Of a stretch of DNA of 60,027 bases, positions 18,372 through 26,859 are shown in pieces. The position numbers and the translations under genes were made by a program. How positions within the stretch are numbered: position 1 is the first letter of the stretch; the number at the start of each line of letters is the position of its first letter. The DNA is from Verrucomicrobiaceae bacterium (GTDB lineage: Bacteria; Verrucomicrobiota; Verrucomicrobiia; Verrucomicrobiales; Verrucomicrobiaceae). The DNA lies in assembly GCA_029865835.1 (NCBI GenBank), contig JARXAL010000221.1, forward strand, positions 1 through 60,027, read 5' to 3'. The notes under the pieces are model-generated. The model ran no database searches. It saw nothing but the letters and a program-made list of their open reading frames with translations, and had not been told where the DNA came from.

Positions 18372-18893
18372 ATGAATCGCTCTCTTTTCCTCTTGGTTGT
18401 GGTTTGGCTTGTCGCAAGCGGCACGCCCTGGCTGTCAGCCCAGCCAGTGCCACCGCCGGCCAGTCCGGCCGCTCGGCCCGCCACGGATGGCAAGGTTTGG
18501 GGGGCGTTGGTTTATGCCACGGACTCAAAGGAAAAGCTTACCGGCGTGAAGTCAGAGCCGTCGAAGTTTCTGCCGGATATGGATCAAAAGTTGGCCAAAG
18601 TCTTTCCGTGGACGCACTTCGAGATTGTCGGACAGCACACGCAGGACGTCTTTCGGGAATATGAGTCGTGGGTGGTGCCTTCGGCGGATTTGTTTTTGAA
18701 AGTCGACTCCAAGGGGCCAGATGCCGGGGGAGGGGTGCACCTGCATTTGCAATTTTGGCGACAAGAGCAGGTGCTTCTAAAAACCGACGCACTCTTGCGG
18801 CCCAAGAGCCCGCTTTTTATTTCTGGTCCGAAGTGGCGGGATGGCCAATTGCTCTTTGTGCTGGTGTTGGCAGACGAAACGACGCCCCAGTGA
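18372..18893 (+). CDS. Secreted protein of unknown function in the sigma/anti-sigma operon
   Basis: This 173-residue protein has a signal peptide (SLFLLVVVWLVASGTPWLSAQ) and a Pro/Ala linker. The mature domain contains GALVYATDSKEKL, FEIVGQHTQDVFREYESWVVPS and LHLQFWRQEQVLLKTDA. I do not recognise a family. It starts 6 bases after the anti-sigma gene, so it is likely co-transcribed and may sense or respond to the same envelope signal; that role is inference. Confidence 0.75.
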   Translation: MNRSLFLLVVVWLVASGTPWLSAQPVPPPASPAARPATDGKVWGALVYATDSKEKLTGVKSEPSKFLPDMDQKLAKVFPWTHFEIVGQHTQDVFREYESWVVPSADLFLKVDSKGPDAGGGVHLHLQFWRQEQVLLKTDALLRPKSPLFISGPKWRDGQLLFVLVLADETTPQ

Positions 18894-18980
18894 CGTCCGA
18901 CGATTGAAGGAGAAACAGCAGCGAATTGCTGGACCGAAGGTAGAAAAACGCGCCTCCTAGCGTATAAATCGTCCTTGATC

Positions 18981-19589
18981 ATGCCAATCCGCCTTCTCCC
19001 GCTCCTCCTTTCATCCAGTCTCTTGGCTGCGAATCTTTCCGCCCAAGAGGTGAAGCCCGCGACGGATCCTCATGCCGCACACGCCGCACATGGCTCGGTT
19101 CCCGGGCTGAAGAAAGAGCTGTATGAGGGCCTCACTGAGGTGGACTTCATGAAGTTGGGAGACAAACCGAAGACCGTGAAAGTGGTCCTGATCGCCACCT
19201 TTTCAGACGACAATCACGGAATGAATTTCAACGGCTACTCGAAAGGCGCCGCGACTTGGTTCGTGCCGGTGGGCTGGACCGTTGAGGTGGAGTTCATCAA
19301 TCCCAGCCCGGTGCCACACAGTGCCATTGTGATCGAGCAGGCGGACACTAAAAAACTTCAAGTGGCCGAGCCCTGGTTTGAGGGTGGCGCGGTCGAAAAA
19401 CACATTCAAGGCATTGCCGTATCGAAAGCGAAGTTCACCTTCACGGCTGATGAAGAGGGCGAGTATGCGTTTGCCTGTGGCTTTCCAGCGCACGCCATCG
19501 CAGGCCACTGGGTAGGCCTCGAAGTCACTGCGGAAGGGACGAAGCCGATGCTGAAGTTGGGAGATGCGGAAGCCAAAGAGATCAAATAG
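18981..19589 (+). CDS. Sulfocyanin-like blue-copper (cupredoxin) protein
   Basis: This is a 202-residue exported protein starting at ATG 18981 (the track uses a TTG two codons earlier). A signal peptide (IRLLPLLLSSSLLAANLSAQ) is followed by a short His-rich stretch (DPHAAHAAHG). The cupredoxin domain shows HGMNFNGYSKGAATWFVPVGW, FINPSPVPHSAIVIEQ (first copper His) and YAFACGFPAHAIAGHW (copper Cys and second His). This pattern fits the sulfocyanin family. Sulfocyanins have Met where this protein has His in AGHW, so the axial ligand may differ. It probably carries electrons in the periplasm. No oxidase genes are adjacent. Confidence 0.82.
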   Translation: MPIRLLPLLLSSSLLAANLSAQEVKPATDPHAAHAAHGSVPGLKKELYEGLTEVDFMKLGDKPKTVKVVLIATFSDDNHGMNFNGYSKGAATWFVPVGWTVEVEFINPSPVPHSAIVIEQADTKKLQVAEPWFEGGAVEKHIQGIAVSKAKFTFTADEEGEYAFACGFPAHAIAGHWVGLEVTAEGTKPMLKLGDAEAKEIK

Positions 19590-19670
19590 GTACTCATCCT
19601 TATCATCGGCCGGGTGGCGACGAAACGCGGTTCCGGCACGGCTCTTGCTCCTCAGGGTTGGCCCACCAAG

Positions 19671-19698
19671 TTGACATCTACTGTCCAACCCCTATTCT
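19671..19698 (+). promoter_or_regulatory. Sigma-70-type promoter for the CysJ-like gene
   Basis: TTGACA (19671-19676) and TATTCT (19693-19698) are separated by 16 bases. Transcription would start about 14 bases upstream of the ATG at 19720. An inverted repeat, GGGTTGG/CCAACCC (19655-19661 and 19685-19691), overlaps the promoter and might be an operator. Confidence 0.6.
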
Positions 19699-19719
19699 GC
19701 CGACCCTTTTTTGACACTC

Positions 19720-20874
19720 ATGAGCACCCCCGTCCCTGGAAAACCGGTCTATAACGTCAAGAACCCGTTCATCGCGCATCTGAAGCAAGCGTATGATCTA
19801 TCGACACCAGAGGCGCCAAAAAACACGCGGCATTACGAGATCGATTTATCCGGATCCGGCTTAGAGTACCTCCCTGGCGATAGTTTGGCTGTGCTTGGAA
19901 CCAATGACCCGGTTTTGGTCAGCGACACGCTAGCGGCGTTGGGCTTTACGGGGGATGAAGTCGTGACCCACCCAAAAGGTGGTGAAGCTTCGATCCGTCA
20001 GATGCTGACAGAGTACTACTTGATTACCGAGCCCGACAAAAAACTGATGGCGGCCATTGTTGAGAAAACGGGTGGCGAGTCCTTATTGGCACCACTGCTC
20101 GATCCGGAAAAGAAGGAGGAGCTGAAAAGCTACCTTTGGGGTCGGTTTGTGATTGATTTGCTTTTGGAGAACCCAATGGCAAAGTTTGAGCCACAGGAGT
20201 TTTGTGGTGTCCTCAAGAAACTGAACATCCGTCTTTACTCGATTTCTTCGAGCCAGAAGGCAGTGGGTGAGGAAGTGCATCTGACGGTGGCGACTGTGCG
20301 ATTCAACAGCCATGGGCGTGAACGCGGGGGAGTGGCCTCGACCTTTCTGTCGCGAATTGATTCCAGCATCGCCATCCCGGTTTTTGTGAATCCAGGCAAG
20401 GGATTTCGCCTGCCCGAACCGGAGGAAGAAACGCCTGTCATCATGTGCGGTCCAGGGACGGGGATTGCTCCCTTCCGCGCATTCCTTCAAGAGCGGAAAG
20501 CCACCAACGCCAAGGGTAAAGCGTGGCTCTTTTTTGGCGAGGTCAGCAGTAAGAGTTGCTCCTTTTACAAAGACGAATTCGACGCCTATTTGGCTGACGG
20601 AACCTTGAGGCGGCTTGATTGCGCATGGTCCCGTGATCAAGCTGAGAAGATCTATGTGCAGCACAAGATGATCGAAGCAGGCGCTGAATTCTGGGCCTGG
20701 CTTGAGCAAGGAGCTCTCTTTTACGTCTGTGGTGATGCCTCGCGCATGGCGGTCGATGTCGACAAAGCCTTGCATTCCCTCATTGAGACACACGGCGGCA
20801 AGACCAGTGAAGAAGCTGCTGCCTACGTGGAGCAAATGAAGAAGGACAAGCGCTATCGACGCGACGTTTATTGA
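19720..20874 (+). CDS. Sulfite reductase alpha subunit-like FAD/NADPH reductase without flavodoxin domain
   Basis: The protein is 384 residues from ATG 19720 (the track begins at an upstream TTG). It has the CysJ/CPR-type layout: an FAD domain with a connecting helical insert, RLYSISSS for FAD binding and GGVASTFLSR for the phosphates, then an NADPH domain with CGPGTGIAPFRAFLQER, AWLFFGE and YVCGDASRMAVDV. It ends in the typical KDKRYRRDVY. CysJ proteins normally begin with an FMN flavodoxin domain of about 200 residues, which is missing here, so electrons must pass to a separate flavodoxin or ferredoxin or straight to the reductase. No cysI gene is adjacent. Its stop abuts that of convergent recD2. 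Confidence 0.9.
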   Translation: MSTPVPGKPVYNVKNPFIAHLKQAYDLSTPEAPKNTRHYEIDLSGSGLEYLPGDSLAVLGTNDPVLVSDTLAALGFTGDEVVTHPKGGEASIRQMLTEYYLITEPDKKLMAAIVEKTGGESLLAPLLDPEKKEELKSYLWGRFVIDLLLENPMAKFEPQEFCGVLKKLNIRLYSISSSQKAVGEEVHLTVATVRFNSHGRERGGVASTFLSRIDSSIAIPVFVNPGKGFRLPEPEEETPVIMCGPGTGIAPFRAFLQERKATNAKGKAWLFFGEVSSKSCSFYKDEFDAYLADGTLRRLDCAWSRDQAEKIYVQHKMIEAGAEFWAWLEQGALFYVCGDASRMAVDVDKALHSLIETHGGKTSEEAAAYVEQMKKDKRYRRDVY

Positions 20875-23076
20875 TCAGACCGTCTGCAACAAATCTCGCA
20901 GGCAAGTCCATCGCTTCCTGCTTTCTTGTTTTTGCACGGCAAGCCTCAGGGCCTTTGGATCACCGACAAGTACAACGAGTTTGCGGGCTCTTGTGATGCC
21001 TGTATAAACGAGGCTTCTTTCGAGCATGACAAAATGTTGGGTGCTCACAGGAATGATCACGCAAGGGAACTCGCTACCCTGGCTCTTATGGATGGTCATC
21101 GCGTAGGCAGACTGCAAGGCGTCTAGCTCACCAGGTTCATACGCAACCTCACGACCTCCGTCGAAGCGGACATGCACTTTGACGGGGTCCAAATCCATAC
21201 TCGCAATGACACCCAGGTCACCGTTGAACACATCTTTTTCATAATCATTGAGGGTTTGAAGCACTTTGTCCCCTACCCGAAAAGACGTGCCAAAGCGCTC
21301 AATCTCGTATTTGAATTCGTTGGGCGGGTTGAGCGCTGCTTGAAGAGCGTGATTCAAGACGCGGGTGCCCAGGCTATTGCGATTCATTGGTGTCAGGACC
21401 TGGATGTCTTGAATCGAATCCAGCCCATACTTGGCGGGCAATCGGGTTTTGACGAGTTGCACCACCGTCTCAGCAGTCGCTTCGGGGGTGGCGGCCTCTA
21501 AGAAAAAGAAATCGCTGTCCCGATGGGGAGTCAAATCGGGCACCTGGCCGCCATTAATCGAGTGAGCGCTTGTGATGATGCGGCTGCTAGCGGCCTGGCG
21601 GAAGATTTCGGTGAGCTTCACACATGGAACCTGACCACTGGCAATGGCGTCCTGAAGCACCTTACCGGGACCGACACTCGGGAGTTGGTCGGCATCACCC
21701 ACCAGAAGCAGCTTGGCACCTTGTGGAAGGGCTGAAAGGAACTGAGCCATCAGCGGAGCGTCAATCATCGAAACTTCGTCCAACACGAAAACATCTCCCT
21801 GGAGTGGACGCCCGCGATGTCGACCCCAGATACCAGACCCTTGAGACTCAAGGAGGCGATGCAGTGTCTTGGCCTCGATGCCCGCGCTTTCCTGTAGGCG
21901 GCGAGCGGCTCTCCCGGTAGGGGCAGCCAGAACGATTTTCTTTCCAGCTGCCTGATGAATCGACAAAAGTGTGCGGACCAAGGTCGTCTTGCCCACTCCC
22001 GGTCCCCCGGTGATGATGAGAACCTGCTGCCTCATAGCCTCCCTGACCGCTTGTCTTTGACTCTCAGCGAGCGTCAGTTTTTGACTGGCCTCAGCTTGAG
22101 CGATCGCAGTCTCGATGCCTTCTTCGGCGACTTCCAACTCAGCCTTGGATTTGGCAAGCGCCTTCAAGTGCTGGGCGATGCTCTGTTCCGCCCCGCGTAG
22201 GTGCGGTAAGGCGACAAAAGCTTCGTCAGCCATGATCGAAGCGGTTAACTCGCTGGCTTCAACTAAACGATCTACTACCAAGGCAACAGAAGCCTGAGCC
22301 ACTTCCAAAAGATGCGCTGCATGCTCCAACACACTGGCCCTGGGGAGGCAGGTATGTCCACGTTCCTCAGCTTCTGTCAAAGTGTGCAAAATACCCGCCT
22401 TCAAACGCTGGGGCGCGTCTTTCTCCATTCCGATCTGCATCGCAATTTGATCTGCGGTTTTGAAGCCGACCCCATGAATGTCCGCCGCGAGTTGGAACGG
22501 ATTTGCTTTCAGCACGGCTTCGGCGCTGTCTCCGTAGGTCTTATAGATGCGCAGTGCACGGGACGGACTGATGCCATGGCGGTGAAGAAAAAGCATGATG
22601 GCATGCACGGCCTTTTGCTTCATCCAAGATGCCCGGATCTCCTGACGCCGCTTACTGCCAATCCCCTCCACCTGCTCCAACTTCACGGACTCGTTTTCGA
22701 TGATGTCCAACGTCGCCGAGCCAAACTTGGCCAGGATACGCTTGGCGTAAGCTGGCCCGACTCCGTCAATCAGGCCGCTGCCGAGATAGCGTTCCAATCC
22801 GTCAAGCGTATCCGGACGATTCAGAGTCAGTTTTGCCGCCCTGAACTGATCCCCGTAGTCCCGTGCCCTCTCCCAGGTTCCGGTTGCATCGAGTTGCTCA
22901 CCCGGAACCACATGGGGCGCGTTGCCGATGACGGTCACAACCTGACGCGTCCGGCCCTCTGGTAACACCTTCAAAATGCAGTAGCCCGTGTCTTCTGAGT
23001 GAAATGTCACTCTTTCCACCGTGCCCTTCAGGCGCTCCTGTTCGGCGGTTGATGAAGCGGGACGGGACGATTTCAT
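20875..23076 (-). CDS. recD2: RecD2-type 5'-3' DNA helicase
   Basis: This is a 733-residue superfamily 1B helicase. The N-terminal domain (LKGTVERVTFHSEDTGYCILKV) and a tandem helix-hairpin-helix region (GSGLIDGVGPAYAKRILAKFG, VEGIGSKRRQEI) identify the RecD2 branch rather than the RecBCD subunit. Helicase motifs follow: IITGGPGVGKTTLVRTLL (Walker A), VFVLDEVSMIDAPLM (Walker B), LLLVGDADQLPSVGPGKVL, and YAMTIHKSQGSEFPCVIIPV near the C-terminus. RecD2 acts in DNA damage tolerance and repair. No SOS box is seen upstream. The stop codon abuts that of the CysJ-like gene (TGATCA), leaving no room for a terminator between them. Confidence 0.96.
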   Translation of the reverse strand: MKSSRPASSTAEQERLKGTVERVTFHSEDTGYCILKVLPEGRTRQVVTVIGNAPHVVPGEQLDATGTWERARDYGDQFRAAKLTLNRPDTLDGLERYLGSGLIDGVGPAYAKRILAKFGSATLDIIENESVKLEQVEGIGSKRRQEIRASWMKQKAVHAIMLFLHRHGISPSRALRIYKTYGDSAEAVLKANPFQLAADIHGVGFKTADQIAMQIGMEKDAPQRLKAGILHTLTEAEERGHTCLPRASVLEHAAHLLEVAQASVALVVDRLVEASELTASIMADEAFVALPHLRGAEQSIAQHLKALAKSKAELEVAEEGIETAIAQAEASQKLTLAESQRQAVREAMRQQVLIITGGPGVGKTTLVRTLLSIHQAAGKKIVLAAPTGRAARRLQESAGIEAKTLHRLLESQGSGIWGRHRGRPLQGDVFVLDEVSMIDAPLMAQFLSALPQGAKLLLVGDADQLPSVGPGKVLQDAIASGQVPCVKLTEIFRQAASSRIITSAHSINGGQVPDLTPHRDSDFFFLEAATPEATAETVVQLVKTRLPAKYGLDSIQDIQVLTPMNRNSLGTRVLNHALQAALNPPNEFKYEIERFGTSFRVGDKVLQTLNDYEKDVFNGDLGVIASMDLDPVKVHVRFDGGREVAYEPGELDALQSAYAMTIHKSQGSEFPCVIIPVSTQHFVMLERSLVYTGITRARKLVVLVGDPKALRLAVQKQESRKRWTCLRDLLQTV

Positions 23077-23163
23077 GACTCAGACTTAGCGCAACCGCTG
23101 GCGTGTTCCAAGTTTCTCCATGCATCGCTTGCAGTTTGACCGATCCAACTGACAATCCGCGCG

Positions 23164-23958
23164 ATGGAATTTTTGCCTGTTTCTCTGCCCTTTCTTGCTG
23201 AAATCAATGTTTTCGATTTCTCCTGGATTTCGACGCCCGAAGCGTGGGTTTCTCTGCTTACCCTCGCCGCGCTCGAGATCGTTCTTGGCATCGATAACAT
23301 TGTATTCATCTCCATCCTGGTCGACAAACTTCCAGAGGAGGACCGGGCACGCGGACGATTCATTGGACTTGCGCTGGCCATGGTCACGCGAATCATGCTT
23401 TTGCTCAGCATCACCTGGGTGATGCAACTCACCACTCCTCTTTTCACTGCATTAGGTCATTCAGTGACCGGGAAAGACTTGATTCTCATTGGTGGCGGCC
23501 TGTTTCTGTTGGCCAAAAGCACCCGCGAAATCCACCACAAGCTCGAAGATGATGTCGAAGGCGAACTGAAAAGTCAGGGCAAAACAGCCAATTTTGCCGC
23601 CATCATGATCCAGGTAGCCCTTTTGGACATCGTTTTTTCGCTGGATTCCGTGATCACTGCCGTCGGCATGGCCAGCTACATCATGGTCATGGTCATCGCG
23701 GTTATGGTGGCGGTCGGCTTCATGATGATCTTTGCAGGTTCAGTGAATCGCTTCATCAGCAAGCACCCGACAGTGAAAATGCTGGCCTTATCCTTCCTCC
23801 TGTTGATTGGAACCACCCTGGTGGCGGAAGGCTTCCACTTTCACTTTCCGAAAGGCTACGTCTATTTCGCCATGGCTTTCTCCGTTTTTGTGGAGTTGCT
23901 GAACCTCAAATCCACTGCTCGAAGGAAACTCAAGGCTCAAAACCACGGAGTTAACTGA
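23164..23958 (+). CDS. TerC-family integral membrane protein
   Basis: This 264-residue protein has about seven membrane helices. Family signatures are LEIVLGIDNIVFISILVDKLP and LLDIVFSLDSVITAVGM, with acidic residues inside helices that bind metal. It matches the YgdQ/TerC group, which is linked to manganese or calcium export and resistance to tellurite or metal stress. The divergent recD2 gene begins 87 bases away. A small lipoprotein gene follows after 65 bases but has its own promoter. Confidence 0.93.
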   Translation: MEFLPVSLPFLAEINVFDFSWISTPEAWVSLLTLAALEIVLGIDNIVFISILVDKLPEEDRARGRFIGLALAMVTRIMLLLSITWVMQLTTPLFTALGHSVTGKDLILIGGGLFLLAKSTREIHHKLEDDVEGELKSQGKTANFAAIMIQVALLDIVFSLDSVITAVGMASYIMVMVIAVMVAVGFMMIFAGSVNRFISKHPTVKMLALSFLLLIGTTLVAEGFHFHFPKGYVYFAMAFSVFVELLNLKSTARRKLKAQNHGVN

Positions 23959-23984
23959 CATCAATTTCTTTTCCTAAGGCGGCG

Positions 23985-24012
23985 TTGACATTGCGCCTGA
24001 GGTTCCAATAGT
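23985..24012 (+). promoter_or_regulatory. Sigma-70-type promoter for the 24024 lipoprotein gene
   Basis: TTGACA (23985-23990) and AATAGT (24007-24012) are separated by 16 bases. Transcription should begin within about 5-7 bases of the ATG at 24024, so the message would be almost leaderless. Confidence 0.55.
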
Positions 24013-24023
24013 GTCACTGGTTT

Positions 24024-24524
24024 ATGGCTTCTGACTTTCGCCTCTCCTTGCGCCTCCTTTGGGTGGCCTCCCTTCTCGTCTCCGCTAGTGCTCTTAGTTC
24101 CTGCTCAAGTGTAGGTGAGAGCCCGGGCGGCAAGATTTCCAAGGTCAAAGTATTCCATCTGATCCCCACCGAGCAGGTGAGATCTTCAGACCGTTCTCTG
24201 GCCTTCGAGCGCCAGTATCGGCTCCGTGGAGCGGTGACAGCAGCCGAACAGCGTGAACGCGCCGGGCAATACTATGATTTCCTCTGGAGTGTCACCGACC
24301 GCACTCAACCCGTGACGATCAAGATGCAGTACCGCCAAGCCAATACAGGTTTGGAAACGTTTGTCATGACTCAGGAAGTGACCAACGTCCGCCGTTCGAA
24401 CTGGAGCAATTTTCAGGTCACCGGGCCAGCCTACAATGGCAATGGCCGTGTGACCTCCTGGAAACTCACCTTGGAACGAGGTGGTGAAATCATCGGCTCC
24501 CAACAATCCTACCTCTGGGAATAA
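24024..24524 (+). CDS. Small lipoprotein of unknown function
   Basis: The product is 166 residues. A lipoprotein signal ends at LSSC (MASDFRLSLRLLWVASLLVSASALSSC). The mature part has no recognised motif but looks like a compact beta-rich domain: LAFERQYRLRGAVTAAEQRERAGQYYDFLW, VTIKMQYRQANTG, WKLTLERGGEIIGSQQSYLW. It could belong to the envelope, but no specific function can be offered. It is preceded by a consensus-like promoter, so it is probably a single-gene unit. Confidence 0.72.
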   Translation: MASDFRLSLRLLWVASLLVSASALSSCSSVGESPGGKISKVKVFHLIPTEQVRSSDRSLAFERQYRLRGAVTAAEQRERAGQYYDFLWSVTDRTQPVTIKMQYRQANTGLETFVMTQEVTNVRRSNWSNFQVTGPAYNGNGRVTSWKLTLERGGEIIGSQQSYLWE

Positions 24525-24787
24525 AAGCCCAAACGACGCCCAGGCACCTCGCTTCCTTGAGGGCTAGTTGCTGTTATCCCTTTCTCCACTTCACCCACCC
24601 AATGTCTCGTCGCCAGTATTCGAACCCCGCGTCCATTTTGGATTGCGTGCGATTCCGGCGGCTTGTCCGTAGCGCTGAGGGCTGTTGTTTCATGACTTTC
24701 CCCACCTGGCGGCAAAGTATTCCCTGGACCAGCCATCAACCCGACTGAACCCCGAGACTCGCCCAACCCCCATTTGCTTTGCCCGCT

Positions 24788-25312
24788 GTGTCCGCCCCTT
24801 CAACCATTCTCGTAGGCCGTGTCGGTGGACTTTTCTGGCTGCGTGTGGAGGGCAAGGGAACCTTCCAAAACAGTCTCCAGGTCAAGGATGCCTTTGAGCG
24901 CATGACCAAAGCCGGAGTGCGTTCTTTCGTCGTCGATCTCGAGCGCTGTCCCATCATGGACAGCACTTTTCTGGGCACCCTGACCGGAGCCGCGGTGCTA
25001 CTTCGTGACTTCGAAGGAACCGTCAGCGTGTTGAACGCCAACCCGCGCAACCTCCAACTGATGACCAGTCTCGGACTGGACTACATCTTGGACGTGGATG
25101 CAGGCGGAGAAAAATTTCCCACCCAGCGCCGTCAAGTGACGGCTCATCTGGACAACTGCGCCGAGACCACTGCCGCCACCCGCAAGGATCAGGCAGAGCA
25201 TGTTCTAGAAGCTCACCAGGCCCTCGCAGATCTTAGCGAGGACAACCAATGCCGCTTCCAGGACGTCATCGACTTTCTCGAGAAAGAACTCGAAAACCGC
25301 AGTGGTGGCTAG
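24788..25312 (+). CDS. STAS-domain anti-sigma factor antagonist with helical C-terminal extension
   Basis: No ATG is available. GTG 24788 (MSAPSTILVGRVGG) is preferred over TTG 24779, giving 174 residues. Residues 1-100 form a STAS domain, with SFVVDLERCPIMDSTFLGTL holding the Asp-Ser of the phosphorylation site known from SpoIIAA/RsbV. The remaining 65 residues are charged and helical (LEAHQALADLSEDN...VIDFLEKELENR). In partner switching, dephosphorylation of this Ser by a SpoIIE-type phosphatase lets the protein capture an anti-sigma kinase. Such a phosphatase is the next gene (51-base gap), but no RsbW-type kinase is present. The 263 bases upstream of this start hold no gene. Confidence 0.86.
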   Translation: MSAPSTILVGRVGGLFWLRVEGKGTFQNSLQVKDAFERMTKAGVRSFVVDLERCPIMDSTFLGTLTGAAVLLRDFEGTVSVLNANPRNLQLMTSLGLDYILDVDAGGEKFPTQRRQVTAHLDNCAETTAATRKDQAEHVLEAHQALADLSEDNQCRFQDVIDFLEKELENRSGG

Positions 25313-25363
25313 CGCCCGGTCAGTTCGTGGTCTGGAGCAGCCCGCCAGAGAAGGCAGCCGCCC

Positions 25364-26827
25364 ATGGCCACACCCTCTATGAGCCCACTTTCCTCCATCC
25401 TGCTTCTCATTCTGCTCATCGTCCTAGCAGGACTTTTAGTGGTGATGCATCGTCGCCACAAAGATCGGCTCCAGAACGCTCAGGAAAGGCAAAATACCAT
25501 CCTGGCAGAAGAGCGACGCCTCTTCGCTTTCCTGCATGATTTGGGCGAGTCAATCAGCCACGACAGTCGCCGGAACGCCATCCATCGCCTCATCGTTGAG
25601 GGTGCCCAGCGAGTCACAGACAGCGGGGGCGGAGCCTTGTATCTGCTTGATGAAGCCCAAAAATGCCTCGTTCCCAAGTTTCACTCCGATGAGTGCTCCC
25701 CCCTGGTCGAATTGCCAGAGCGCATCATCGCCATGGCCAAACAGAACCCCAGCTCCCTGTTGAGCTTTCTCCGCCTACATGCCGTGGGCAAAGACGTCGG
25801 AGCCCTCGGCGCCGTATTCACCAGCCAGCGCGCCGAAATCGTTGCCAATCTGAAACGCGACGCCCGCTTCGGCAAGTCCAATAATCCCCTCCACCTGCCC
25901 GCTGCCGCCATGATCAGCCCGATCAGTTGCGGGAATCGTCATCTCGGCGTGCTCGCCGTCACCAGCCCACGGGACCGCTCGACCTTTGACGAAAACGACT
26001 TCGAAGTCTTCCGGTCTCTCGCGGAGCAATCCGCCTTTGCCCTTGCCAACGCCCTGGTCCGGCAAGAAGCCAATGCCAAACAGCAAATCGACGCCGAACT
26101 GCGCGCCGCCAGTGCCGTTCAGCGCATCCTGCTGCCTGACCAGGACCCCAAACTCAACGGCTACACCGTCGCCGGCCAAAATATTCCCGCCCGCATCTTA
26201 AGCGGAGATTTTTATGACTACATCGAGCTTGAGGGCGGCCGCCTGGGCCTTGTCATCGCCGACGTCTCAGGAAAAGGCACCGCCGCCGCTCTCATTTCCG
26301 CCATGTGTCGTGCTGTCATGCGCACCCTGGCCCCGCAGGAGTCATCCCCCGCTGCGGTTCTCTCCAAAGTGAACCGCCAACTCTTTCCGGACATCCGAGA
26401 GGACATGTTCATCACCATGGCTTACCTCGTGCTCGACCCGTCTTCCGGTGAAGTCATCTACTCCCGCGCAGGCCACACGGCGCCCCTCGTCTGGCATGCT
26501 ACCACCGGGCTTGTGGAGACACTGAACACTCCTGGAATGGCTGTAGGCATCGACAAAGGCGATGTGTTTGAGCGGATCGCCAGGGATGTCTCCATTCACC
26601 TTGATCCCGGCGACACGCTCCTGCTTTACACGGACGGGATCAGCGAAGCCACTGACAACAAAGAACTCATGTTCGGAGAAGAGCGCGTCGAACGAGCCCT
26701 CGCGCTGCGCGCTGCTCAGGGACCCCGAACCATTGTCCAAGGCCTCCTGCAAGAAGTGGATGTCTTCGTCGCCGGACAGCGTTCCCTGGATGACATCACC
26801 TTGATTGCAGTGCAGAAGACGGCATAG
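25364..26827 (+). CDS. Membrane-anchored GAF-SpoIIE (PP2C) serine phosphatase
   Basis: This is a 487-residue protein: one N-terminal membrane helix (SSILLLILLIVLAGLLVVM), a short coil, a GAF-like sensor (residues roughly 55-230, FLHDLGESISHDS to LAEQSAFALANAL), a linker helix with AASAVQRILLP, then the PP2C/SpoIIE domain. Metal-binding Asp residues are in LSGDFYDYI, LVIADVSGKG, LLLYTDGISEA and SLDDITLIAV. It should dephosphorylate a STAS protein in response to a signal at the GAF domain, and the upstream STAS gene is the obvious substrate. grpE follows after 32 bases, so the signalling pair may be transcribed with chaperone genes. Confidence 0.93.
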   Translation: MATPSMSPLSSILLLILLIVLAGLLVVMHRRHKDRLQNAQERQNTILAEERRLFAFLHDLGESISHDSRRNAIHRLIVEGAQRVTDSGGGALYLLDEAQKCLVPKFHSDECSPLVELPERIIAMAKQNPSSLLSFLRLHAVGKDVGALGAVFTSQRAEIVANLKRDARFGKSNNPLHLPAAAMISPISCGNRHLGVLAVTSPRDRSTFDENDFEVFRSLAEQSAFALANALVRQEANAKQQIDAELRAASAVQRILLPDQDPKLNGYTVAGQNIPARILSGDFYDYIELEGGRLGLVIADVSGKGTAAALISAMCRAVMRTLAPQESSPAAVLSKVNRQLFPDIREDMFITMAYLVLDPSSGEVIYSRAGHTAPLVWHATTGLVETLNTPGMAVGIDKGDVFERIARDVSIHLDPGDTLLLYTDGISEATDNKELMFGEERVERALALRAAQGPRTIVQGLLQEVDVFVAGQRSLDDITLIAVQKTA

Positions 26828-26859
26828 TTTCCCTCCCCTCAATCCAAAAAACTTACCGT

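Noticed and set aside
19655-19691. Inverted repeat GGGTTGG/CCAACCC considered as a riboswitch or terminator
   Set aside because: It overlaps a -35/-10 pair, lies upstream of the predicted transcript start and has no T-tract; at most it is an operator.
24600-24640. GGGGTTCGAATAC on the minus strand, resembling a tRNA T-arm
   Set aside because: The flanking T-stem bases do not pair and no matching acceptor or anticodon arm exists, so it is not a tRNA or tmRNA.
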